The notes under the pieces: model-generated
The model's input: the letters and a program-made list of their open reading frames with translations, nothing else
Databases searched by the model: none
What the model was told of the DNA's origin: nothing
Made by a program: the position numbers and the translations under genes
Shown: one piece after another, positions 1 through 5,785 of the stretch
Position numbering within the stretch: the first letter of the stretch is position 1
Layout of the letters: each line of letters opens with the position of its first letter
From: Candidatus Hydrothermarchaeota archaeon
GTDB lineage: Archaea; Hydrothermarchaeota; Hydrothermarchaeia; Hydrothermarchaeales; BMS3B
Length of the DNA: 8,702 nt
Reading direction: 5' to 3'
NCBI GenBank assembly: GCA_015521945.1
Contig: WANG01000026.1
Location: 1 to 8,702, forward strand

Positions 1-316
1 CAACCTTGACCCCGTAGCTCTTAGCCACCACGTGCAGGGGCTTCGCCGAGCCGTGGGGACCCGTAACCTGTACCAGCTGGGTTCCGGGGGGAAGAAGGTA
101 GAAGAAGGAGCGCATCTTCTTCTTCGGGAAGAGCTCCAGCACGTTGTCCACGGCTATTCTATCCGGCCTCAGCTCCCTTATGAGCCGCAGCAACCTGCTC
201 CTGGTAACCTCCTCCCTGAGGACGAACCTGCCGTTCTCCAGCACCGCAACCGAGTATCTGGGCTGGGTTCTCGCATTTGGCGAGCCTGCCAGCAGGTCAA
301 CGCCAAGAACCAGCAT
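1..316 (-). CDS. DUF460 family predicted RNase H-fold nuclease, N-terminal part (runs off the left edge)
   Basis: Only the first 105 codons lie in the window; the gene continues past base 1. Translation begins MLVLGVDLLAGSP and shows the archaeal DUF460 (COG2433) N-terminus, a predicted RuvC/RNase H-like fold. Asp7 in the GVD of the first strand and Asp57 in AVDN, a strand that follows a helix, sit where acidic metal ligands of this fold are expected. An in-frame TAG directly precedes the ATG, so this start is forced. No good Shine-Dalgarno sequence is visible, and the start lies 28 bp after the stop of the 98-residue gene, so it is probably read as the last gene of the phoU-like operon. Family members are long, often several hundred residues, and have no settled biochemical function. 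The family call rests on the N-terminal pattern only; nuclease activity is inferred from the fold. Confidence 0.8.
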   Translation of the reverse strand, partial: MLVLGVDLLAGSPNARTQPRYSVAVLENGRFVLREEVTRSRLLRLIRELRPDRIAVDNVLELFPKKKMRSFFYLLPPGTQLVQVTGPHGSAKPLHVVAKSYGVKV

Positions 317-344
317 CTATAATAGGAGGACGGGTTAACATCAT

Positions 345-638
345 CTACCGCTTCTTCCACATCTCCTCGTAGTCTATGGTCTCAATGCCACAGTCGTGCT
401 CCTCTGCGAGCTTTCTGATTACAGCTATGGCGCGTTCACGCTCCTCCTTTGGACCTATCAGGTAGCACCTCATCGTTGATGGCTTTCGCTTCTCTATGCC
501 CTCCTTGAGGGTGGTGAATGAGATTTCGCAGTGCCTGACGTCAACCTTCAGGTCTTTTATCCGCTCGTACATCTCAAAGATTATGTTCTTCTCAAGTATG
601 TGTCCAACCATTATTATCTCGGTCTTGGGCTCCATCAT
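345..638 (-). CDS. Uncharacterised small archaeal protein (about 97 aa), alpha/beta
   Basis: I do not recognise a named family with certainty. The start is set at the ATG at 638 (MMEPKTEIIMVGH) because GGTGA at 648-644 gives a Shine-Dalgarno sequence with 5-nt spacing; a second ATG directly follows at 635, and an upstream in-frame GTG at 647 falls inside that ribosome site. The GGTGA overlaps the stop codon of the PhoU-like gene, implying translational coupling. The protein alternates strand and helix (a strand around EIIMVGHIL, a helix around FEMYERIKDL, strands VDVRHCEISF and MRCYLIG, a helix ERAIAVIRKLAEEH), which suggests a small ferredoxin-like (ACT/NIL-type) domain. The GHIL segment and following pattern resemble the N-terminal domain of TIGR00300 LOR/SDH-like proteins; that resemblance is my inference and weak. 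It is soluble, with no signal peptide or membrane segment. Confidence 0.75.
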   Translation of the reverse strand: MMEPKTEIIMVGHILEKNIIFEMYERIKDLKVDVRHCEISFTTLKEGIEKRKPSTMRCYLIGPKEERERAIAVIRKLAEEHDCGIETIDYEEMWKKR

Positions 639-647
639 ATCCCTCAC

Positions 648-1301
648 CTACAGCCTGGCTATCATCACCCGCATCATGTCCCCGCAGTTTTCGGCGTGGT
701 CAGCCACCCTGGCGAGGAGCTTGACAACCCGCATGAGGTGGAAGAGCTCACCGTGGGTCAGGTCCTCCTCAAGCTCAAAGATGTGACGCCTCAGCTTCAG
801 GTCAAGCTCATCGGTCAGCTGCTCCTTCTCGTCCATCAGGCTTATGTACAGGTTAACCCTGCTGGGCTTCCTGCGGAAGGTGCTTTCAAGGAGCTCCACC
901 AAGCTCTTGACAGCCAGAGGTACAAGGTCCACAACGTCGCACACCTTCTTCGTCATGTTCTGCAGGTCCGTTTTTAGCTCTGCAGGTATGGAGGTGCGCC
1001 TCAGGCTGAGGGTGAGCGCAACCTCCTCAATTCTGTCGGCAACCCTGTCCTGCTCCCGCAGGTAGTTCAAAAAGTCGCCCCTGTCCACGGGCATGAATAT
1101 GCTCCTGGGGAGGTGCTCCCTTATCGTGTTCTTGAGCCTGTCTGCCTCGTGCTCAAGCTCGGAGATGCGCAGCGCCATGCTCTCGGCAACCTCAAAGTCC
1201 TCCCTCAGGTAGGCTGAGACCATCTCCCTCAGCATGTCCGAGCAGCGGCCAACGAGCCTTGCGTGCTCCTCCAGCGGCTCAAAGGGGGGTGATGCGAACA
1301 T
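648..1301 (-). CDS. DUF47/PhoU-like protein (TIGR00153 family)
   Basis: This 217-residue, mostly helical protein matches the DUF47 branch of the PhoU superfamily. Visible hallmarks are ELEHEAD at 48-54, DRGDFLNYLREQD at 73-85 and ADHAENCGDMM at 200-210; the two acidic E/D-rich helical motifs correspond to the metal-cluster motifs of PhoU-type three-helix repeats. Length is normal for the family. Members usually sit beside a PiT-type phosphate transporter and are thought to modulate phosphate uptake; no transporter is seen here, only two downstream genes of other families, so the phosphate role is inferred from family and not from context. The ATG start has GAGGAG two to four nt upstream (1309-1304) and lies about 20 nt below a predicted transcription start. 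It is the first gene of a leftward operon with the 97-residue protein and DUF460. Confidence 0.88.
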   Translation of the reverse strand: MFASPPFEPLEEHARLVGRCSDMLREMVSAYLREDFEVAESMALRISELEHEADRLKNTIREHLPRSIFMPVDRGDFLNYLREQDRVADRIEEVALTLSLRRTSIPAELKTDLQNMTKKVCDVVDLVPLAVKSLVELLESTFRRKPSRVNLYISLMDEKEQLTDELDLKLRRHIFELEEDLTHGELFHLMRVVKLLARVADHAENCGDMMRVMIARL

Positions 1302-1342
1302 CTCTCCTCGCCAGCCCTCGCTGGATGTTTCTGTGCCCCGGC

Positions 1343-1351
1343 GTATTTAAC
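1343..1351 (-). promoter_or_regulatory. Probable TATA box for the phoU-like operon
   Basis: Reading the minus strand, GTTAAATAC lies about 45 nt upstream of the PhoU-like ATG. Archaeal transcription normally begins about 25 nt below the TATA centre, which would give a leader of roughly 20 nt holding the GAGGAG ribosome site. The box is weaker than the one facing the other way in the same 131-bp gap. Confidence 0.5.
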
Positions 1352-1372
1352 CCTTGTCCCCGCGCCTTCGGG

Positions 1373-1382
1373 TTTATATATA
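1373..1382 (+). promoter_or_regulatory. TATA box for the rpl10e-mptE-guaAa-lplA cluster
   Basis: TTTATATATA is the strongest AT-rich box in the window. Its centre lies about 55 nt before the L10e start codon, predicting transcription from about 1404 and a leader of about 29 nt with the GGAGGT ribosome site. No other convincing TATA box is seen before 3180, so it probably drives the whole plus-strand cluster. Confidence 0.75.
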
Positions 1383-1432
1383 TTTTACTACGGGAAGCTG
1401 GGCACTGAGTTGGAACGCTGGAGGTTGTGATC

Positions 1433-1948
1433 ATGGCAAAGCTCAAGCCCGGCAGGATATACCGCATACCCAAGAAGCGCCTGTACACGAGGCGTGAGTA
1501 CATCTCAAGCCTTCCCAACCCGAAGATAACCATATTTGACATGGGCGACGCCGCGGGCAGGGACAGGTTTGAGTATGCTGTGTCGCTTTACGCCAAGGAG
1601 CTCGCCCAGATAACCCACAACGCCTTGGAGGCTGGCAGGGTTGCCGCCAACAGGTACATAGCAAAGCGCGCGGGCAGGAGCGGGTTCTACATGAAGTTCC
1701 GGATTTACCCGCACGTGGTGCTCAGGGAGAACAAGATGGCAACCGGTGCTGGAGCTGACAGGGTAAGCGACGGCATGCGCAGAGCCTTCGGGAAGCCGGT
1801 TGGGCTTGCGGCTGTGGTGAAGAAGGGGCAGAAGATAATCACCATCTACACCACCGAGGGGCACATAGAGAACGCCAAGGAGGCGCTGCGCAGAGCGGCG
1901 ATGAAGTTCCCCATGCCCTGCGGGGTGCTGGTTGAGAAGGTCAAGTAG
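1433..1948 (+). CDS. rpl10e: 50S ribosomal protein L10e (uL16)
   Basis: This 171-residue protein is the archaeal/eukaryotic form of uL16, a large-subunit protein lying near the peptidyl-transferase centre and the tRNA elbow. The sequence opens MAKLKPGRIYRIPKKR and carries the typical blocks NPKITIFDMGD, GFYMKFRIYPHVVLRENKM, ADRVSDGMRRAFGKPVG and the C-terminal FPMPCGVLVEKVK. Length is standard. The ATG at 1433 was chosen over an in-frame GTG at 1427 because GGAGGT (1420-1425) ends 7 nt before it and because the family begins MAxLKPGRxYR. It is the first gene of the plus-strand cluster; mptE follows after 4 bp, an arrangement that would tie pterin cofactor synthesis to translation-gene expression. 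Confidence 0.97.
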   Translation: MAKLKPGRIYRIPKKRLYTRREYISSLPNPKITIFDMGDAAGRDRFEYAVSLYAKELAQITHNALEAGRVAANRYIAKRAGRSGFYMKFRIYPHVVLRENKMATGAGADRVSDGMRRAFGKPVGLAAVVKKGQKIITIYTTEGHIENAKEALRRAAMKFPMPCGVLVEKVK

Positions 1949-1952
1949 CGAG

Positions 1953-2612
1953 ATGCAGCTTCGGGAGTGGCTGGAGCTCTACAGGAGAATACGCATGGAC
2001 TTCGGTTTCTCCGAGGAGGAAGACGCCAGGGCAGCTTTGGTGCTGAGGGATGCGGTGAGGCACCGGTGCTCCCTCACCTGCCTTAAGCAGATTCTCGGTG
2101 GCAGGGAGGTGAACGTCTTCGGCGCAGGGCCAAGCCTTGAGGAGCTGGAGCGCATTCCAGAGGGCACCGCAATAGCCTGCGACGGCGCCACCAGCTTCCT
2201 GATGGAGAGGGGCAGGGTGCCAGAGGTCATAGTCACCGACCTTGACGGCAGGGTGGAGGACATCCTTGAAGCCAGCATGCTTGGCAGCGTGGTTGTGGTG
2301 CATGCGCATGCGGACAACGTTGAGGCGGTGAGGAGGTACGTCCCGAAGCTGAGAAACGTGGTGCCCACGACCCAGGTAGAGCCTCCCGAGGGGGTGTACA
2401 ACTTCGGGGGCTTCACCGACGGGGACAGGGCGGTTTTCATGGCTCACGCCTTAGGTGCGGAGCGGATAAACCTCTACGGGATGGACTTCGGGGAGAAGGT
2501 GGGAAGGTACTCCTTCACCCCACCAACCCCGCGCAAGCTCAGGAAGCTTGAGTGGGGAAGGCGCCTGCTGAGGGTGCTTGAGGGGAGAGGCGCAGACCTG
2601 AGGTGGTGCTGA
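1953..2612 (+). CDS. mptE: 6-hydroxymethyl-7,8-dihydropterin diphosphokinase (MptE, DUF115)
   Basis: MptE-type enzymes (DUF115 family, characterised in Methanocaldococcus) transfer diphosphate from ATP to 6-hydroxymethyl-7,8-dihydropterin, a step toward tetrahydromethanopterin; they replace the unrelated bacterial FolK. The 219-residue product shows the family motifs FGAGPSLE (56-63), ACDGAT (75-80), TDLDGR (95-100), HAHADN (117-122), FTDGDRA (154-160) and LYGMDFG (174-180); the Asp-rich TDLDG loop is a likely Mg-nucleotide site. The ATG at 1953 is preferred over an in-frame GTG/TTG-like upstream start at 1932 that would lie inside rpl10e and add an unconserved stretch. The gene begins 4 bp after rpl10e and ends in a TGATG 1-bp overlap with guaAa, so coupled translation is likely. 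The protein ends in Cys219. It is cytosolic, with no membrane segment. Confidence 0.9.
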   Translation: MQLREWLELYRRIRMDFGFSEEEDARAALVLRDAVRHRCSLTCLKQILGGREVNVFGAGPSLEELERIPEGTAIACDGATSFLMERGRVPEVIVTDLDGRVEDILEASMLGSVVVVHAHADNVEAVRRYVPKLRNVVPTTQVEPPEGVYNFGGFTDGDRAVFMAHALGAERINLYGMDFGEKVGRYSFTPPTPRKLRKLEWGRRLLRVLEGRGADLRWC

Positions 2613-3175
2613 TGTACGTGGTCATCGCAAACCGTGGTCAGTACAACCACCGCATCTACCGCACCCTGCGCTACCTCGGCAGGGAGGCCAAGCTCGTGCA
2701 GAACACCCTCACCCCGCAGGAGGTTGAGGCTATGGAGCCTGAAGGCGTGGTGGTGGGTGGCGGACCCTTCCTGCAGGAGGCTGGAAACTCGGGTGAGATA
2801 ATCTCAGCCCTTGCTGGAAAGGTGCCCATCCTGGGCATCTGCCTGGGTCACCAGATAATCGCAAAGGTCTTCGGGGGGGAGGTCAGGGAGGCGGAGACCG
2901 GGGAGTACGCGGAGGAGGAGATAATAGTTGACGAGGAGGACGGGATTCTCAGGGGGCTGGCGCCCAGCTTCACCGCCTGGGTGTCCCACAGGGATGAGGT
3001 GTCCAGGCTCCCCAGCGGGTTCCTCAGATTAGCCCACAGCAGGAGCTGCGAGGTAGAGGCTATGGCAAATGAGAAGCTGGGTGTTTACGGGGTGCAGTTC
3101 CACCCGGAGGTGGCGCACACCCCGAGGGGGGAGGAGGTCTTCAGGAACTTCATAGAGATATGCGAGGGGAGGTGA
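2612..3175 (+). CDS. guaAA: GMP synthase, glutamine amidotransferase subunit A
   Basis: This is a class I glutaminase that hydrolyses glutamine and passes ammonia to a separate GuaAb synthetase subunit, which aminates XMP to GMP. In archaea the two parts are separate genes; the partner is not in this window. The 187-residue product has the nucleophile elbow GICLGHQ with Cys77, and His164/Glu166 in QFHPEV, completing the Cys-His-Glu triad. The oxyanion region VVGGGP (47-52) and WVSHRDEV (123-130) are also as expected for the GMP-synthase type rather than for anthranilate or carbamoyl-phosphate glutaminases. The ATG overlaps the mptE TGA and has GAGGTG (2600-2605) 6 nt upstream, which is why upstream GTG codons at 2603 and 2606 are rejected. 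Confidence 0.93.
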   Translation: MYVVIANRGQYNHRIYRTLRYLGREAKLVQNTLTPQEVEAMEPEGVVVGGGPFLQEAGNSGEIISALAGKVPILGICLGHQIIAKVFGGEVREAETGEYAEEEIIVDEEDGILRGLAPSFTAWVSHRDEVSRLPSGFLRLAHSRSCEVEAMANEKLGVYGVQFHPEVAHTPRGEEVFRNFIEICEGR

Positions 3176-3179
3176 GCCT

Positions 3180-4748
3180 CTGAGGTGGCGGTTGCTTGAC
3201 ACCGGGAAGAGGAGCGCCGCCGAGAACATGGCGCTTGACGAGGCTCTGCTCACCGCAAGGGCTGAGGGCGCCTCCACGGACACGCTGCGCTTTATGCAGT
3301 TCTCACCCCATGCGGTGCTCGTGGGGCTGCACCAGTGCACGGAGCTGGAGGTGAGGCTGGAGTACTGCAGGGAGGCGGGGATTGAGGTTAACCGCAGGAT
3401 AACGGGAGGAGGAGCCATATACTTTGATGAGACCCAGATAGGGTGGGAGGTGGTGGCGAGCAGGAGGAGCGTGCGGGCGGGGAGCATGGAGGAGCTGTAC
3501 AGGGTGATGTGCGCCCCCGTGGTCAGGGCGCTGAGAGAGCTCGGGATAAATGCCGCCTTCAGGCCAAGGAACGACATAGAGGTGGATGGGAGGAAGATCT
3601 CAGGCACCGGGGGCACCTTTGAGGGTGATGCCCTGCTCTTCCAGGGCACCCTCCTGGTTGACTTTGATGTTGAGACCATGCTCAGGGCGCTTCGCATACC
3701 CGCGGAGAAGCTGCAGAACAAGGAGATAGAGTCGGTGAGGGAGCGGGTGACCTGCATAGCCGAGGAGCTGGGGTACGTGCCGGAGGTGGAGGAGCTCAAG
3801 CGGGTGCTGGTGGAGAGCTTTGAGAGGGAGTTCGGGTTTGAGGCCGAGGCGGGCGAGCTTACCCCGAGGGAGAGGGAGCTGTTTGAGGAGCTCCTACCGA
3901 GGTTCAGGTCCAGGGAGTGGGTTCACGGGGTGAGGAGGGCACCCGCCGAGCGGGCGGTGCTCCAGGGTGTGCGCAGGTGCGAGGGCGGGGTTGTGAGAGC
4001 CCAGCTGGTGGTTGAGGTGCCCCCGGGGGTTATAAAGTACGCCCTGATAACCGGCGACTTCTACGCCTTCCCCAGGCGTGCCATACCAGACCTTGAGGCT
4101 GAGCTCAAGGACACGCCAGCGAGGGGGGAGGAGGTTGAGCGCGTGGTGAGGGAGTTCTTCCAGAGGAGCGGCGCCAGGGTTCCCGGGGTTGGGTGGCAGG
4201 GCATAGCGAGAGCCCTGCAGGACGCGGTGGCGAAGCTGGAGCTCGTGGAGCAGGGCATGCGGGCTGAGGAGACCTCGGAGGTCTTCACGGTGCTGGGCAG
4301 GTTCACCGAGGTGCCACAGGTTGAGGTGCTGCTCCTCCCCTACTGCGCAAAGCCGAAGTGGTGCGAGCTTAGGCATGCGGACGGGTGCAGGAAGTGCGGC
4401 GGGTGCAGCGTGGGCAGAGCCTACGAGCTCGCGGAGAGCCTGGGGATGCGGGTGATAACGATAACCAACTACGAGCACTTAGAGGAGACCCTCACGAGGC
4501 TCAGGGGAGAGGGGGTGCGCGCCTTCCTGGGCTCCTGCTGCGAGAGCTTCTACGTGAAGCACCAGCAGGACTTTGAGAGGTTCGGGGTGAAGGGGGTGCT
4601 TGTGGACATACAGAGCACCACCTGCTACGACCTGGGCAGGGTGAGGGAAGCCAAGGCGGGGAGGTTTGAGGGGGAGACCGAGCTGAACCTGCAGCTTCTG
4701 GAGAAGGTGCTCAGGCTGAAGAGGACTCAGCCTCCCGCACGGCCCTGA
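3180..4748 (+). CDS. lplA: Lipoate-protein ligase A fused to a cysteine-rich DUF116 domain
   Basis: The 522-residue product has two parts. Residues about 1-250 form a biotin/lipoate ligase (BPL_LplA_LipB) catalytic domain with RRITGGGA (72-79) and the NDIEVDGRKISGTGG segment (131-145), whose Lys139 matches the lipoyl-AMP binding lysine. Residues about 250-358 look like the accessory domain of LplA. From about 364 to the end is a DUF116-like domain with eight cysteines (389, 395, 403, 406, 409, 453, 454, 482), including CxxCxxC and a CC pair, suggesting a metal or Fe-S site. The ligase would attach lipoate to a carrier such as glycine-cleavage H protein; no such carrier is in the window. The start is unusual: CTG at 3180 gives the family-like N-terminus (M)RWRLLDTG and follows GGAGGTG (3168-3174) by 5 nt. 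The first conventional start is TTG at 3192, with its own GAGGTG 4 nt upstream, but it would remove WRLL from the first strand. The role of DUF116 is unknown. Confidence 0.87.
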   Translation: MRWRLLDTGKRSAAENMALDEALLTARAEGASTDTLRFMQFSPHAVLVGLHQCTELEVRLEYCREAGIEVNRRITGGGAIYFDETQIGWEVVASRRSVRAGSMEELYRVMCAPVVRALRELGINAAFRPRNDIEVDGRKISGTGGTFEGDALLFQGTLLVDFDVETMLRALRIPAEKLQNKEIESVRERVTCIAEELGYVPEVEELKRVLVESFEREFGFEAEAGELTPRERELFEELLPRFRSREWVHGVRRAPAERAVLQGVRRCEGGVVRAQLVVEVPPGVIKYALITGDFYAFPRRAIPDLEAELKDTPARGEEVERVVREFFQRSGARVPGVGWQGIARALQDAVAKLELVEQGMRAEETSEVFTVLGRFTEVPQVEVLLLPYCAKPKWCELRHADGCRKCGGCSVGRAYELAESLGMRVITITNYEHLEETLTRLRGEGVRAFLGSCCESFYVKHQQDFERFGVKGVLVDIQSTTCYDLGRVREAKAGRFEGETELNLQLLEKVLRLKRTQPPARP

Positions 4749-5745
4749 CGCAGCGCTCCAGCACCAGCCTGGCAGCCTCCTGCGAGGGCCAGCTGCCGAG
4801 CCCGCAGTCGGGACCTGCGAACCTCAGCCTGTCCCCGAACCTCTCCCTGAGCTTCAGGTAGAGCTTTGCGATGCTCTCCTCAGGGTCAGCAAGCTGCTCC
4901 GGGGTGGGGTTCCTTATGCCCCTCTGCGCCAGCTCCCCGAGCTTGCGGTCTATGCTGGTGCTCGCCACGCCCCCCCTCAGGTACCTGTCCCTCGCCTCAA
5001 GCTCCTCCCTGGTTATGAGCTCAATGTTCTCAGGTGCGGAGGCAAACTCGGCGGTGATGGTGCTGACACCCTCAGCCTCAAGGGGGTACTCGGCTGCCTT
5101 CAGGGTGTGCAGGTGCACCTGCACCTCCGCATCCACGCCGCGGATGCTCCTCTCCAGGGCTTTTATTATGCCCTCCCGCTCCACGTTCAGGAGGTCCACG
5201 AACCCCAGGCTGGGCTCGTCTATGCTCACAACCTCGGTTCTGATGTGCTTCCTGTCAAGGATGGAGTTCCTGAGGAAGGCTCTAACGCTCTCCGCCAAGT
5301 TGAGCAGCACCTCCTCGTACACGCTGAACCCGAAGGGTGTCTTCAGGTAGAGCTCAACAGGCCCTGTAACGCACACCCTCAGGCGCACCCTCTCCCCGGT
5401 CTCCTCGTACCTTAGCTTTGCAACCCTCTCCGCCACGTAAACCTCGGGTATAACCGCGTACCTCTCATCAATCAGGTAGGGCTCCCTCTGGTGCTTCTCT
5501 ATGGGGTGCATGAACTGGGTGTGCATGTCGTAGTGCTGGGGGTAGGTTACGATGTCAAGCTGCGTATCCAGCTTTGCGAGCAGCGAGCTCTCAACGGCTG
5601 TGAGGAAGGGCTCAAGCTCCGGCACCTCCTCCAGCCTCCTGCGGGCTGCAAAGGCCTCCTGGGCTGCCGGATATGCACGGTTGAAACTCTCCCTGGTAAC
5701 CCCCTCGGGAAGGGGAAAGCTCCCGATGTCGTCTATGAGCACCAT
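4711..5745 (-). CDS. Methionine synthase, cobalamin-independent MetE C-terminal-domain type (archaeal, folate-independent)
   Basis: The 344-residue protein is a single TIM barrel like the C-terminal half of bacterial MetE, the size of archaeal 'core' methionine synthases, which are thought to methylate homocysteine from a methylcorrinoid rather than from methyl-folate. It opens with IDDIGSFPLP (4-13) and contains YPQHYDMH (68-75), SIDEPSLG (174-181), VHLHT (210-214), Glu233 in TAEFAS, and GPDCGLG (311-317) with Cys314. In MetE the zinc ligands are His-x-Cys, a Glu and a distant Cys; here the first pair reads His211-Leu-His213, so one Cys appears replaced by His. The ATG at 5745 is preferred to an upstream in-frame start at 5805 inside katG, because the TATA box centre lies 27 nt above it and the conserved N-terminus begins there; the mRNA would be nearly leaderless. 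Substrate and methyl donor cannot be read from the sequence. The gene is convergent with lplA and overlaps its 3' end by 38 bp. Confidence 0.85.
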   Translation of the reverse strand: MVLIDDIGSFPLPEGVTRESFNRAYPAAQEAFAARRRLEEVPELEPFLTAVESSLLAKLDTQLDIVTYPQHYDMHTQFMHPIEKHQREPYLIDERYAVIPEVYVAERVAKLRYEETGERVRLRVCVTGPVELYLKTPFGFSVYEEVLLNLAESVRAFLRNSILDRKHIRTEVVSIDEPSLGFVDLLNVEREGIIKALERSIRGVDAEVQVHLHTLKAAEYPLEAEGVSTITAEFASAPENIELITREELEARDRYLRGGVASTSIDRKLGELAQRGIRNPTPEQLADPEESIAKLYLKLRERFGDRLRFAGPDCGLGSWPSQEAARLVLERCVRAVREAESSSA

Positions 5746-5767
5746 GGGGTAACCTGGGGTTTTCCGG

Positions 5768-5778
5768 GGTATAAATCT
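5768..5778 (-). promoter_or_regulatory. TATA box of the methionine synthase gene (leaderless mRNA predicted)
   Basis: The minus strand reads AGATTTATACC just beyond the katG stop codon. The TTTATA centre is 27 nt upstream of the ATG at 5745, the normal distance from an archaeal TATA box to the transcription start, so the start codon would be at or within a base or two of the mRNA end. This indicates transcription independent of katG, though read-through from katG across the 40-bp gap remains possible. Confidence 0.65.
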
Positions 5779-5785
5779 TCTCCTG

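Noticed and set aside
1279..1542. A minus-strand frame covering the rpl10e promoter and 5' end
   Set aside because: It crosses the divergent promoter gap and conserved L10e codons, and its product resembles nothing.
3029..3799. A 256-codon minus-strand frame opposite guaAa and lplA
   Set aside because: The translation is Ser/Leu-rich with no recognisable motif and lies over two well-supported genes, so it is a codon-bias shadow.
4700..4790. Intrinsic terminator between the convergent lplA and methionine synthase genes
   Set aside because: No T-run or stem-loop followed by T-run is present on either strand.
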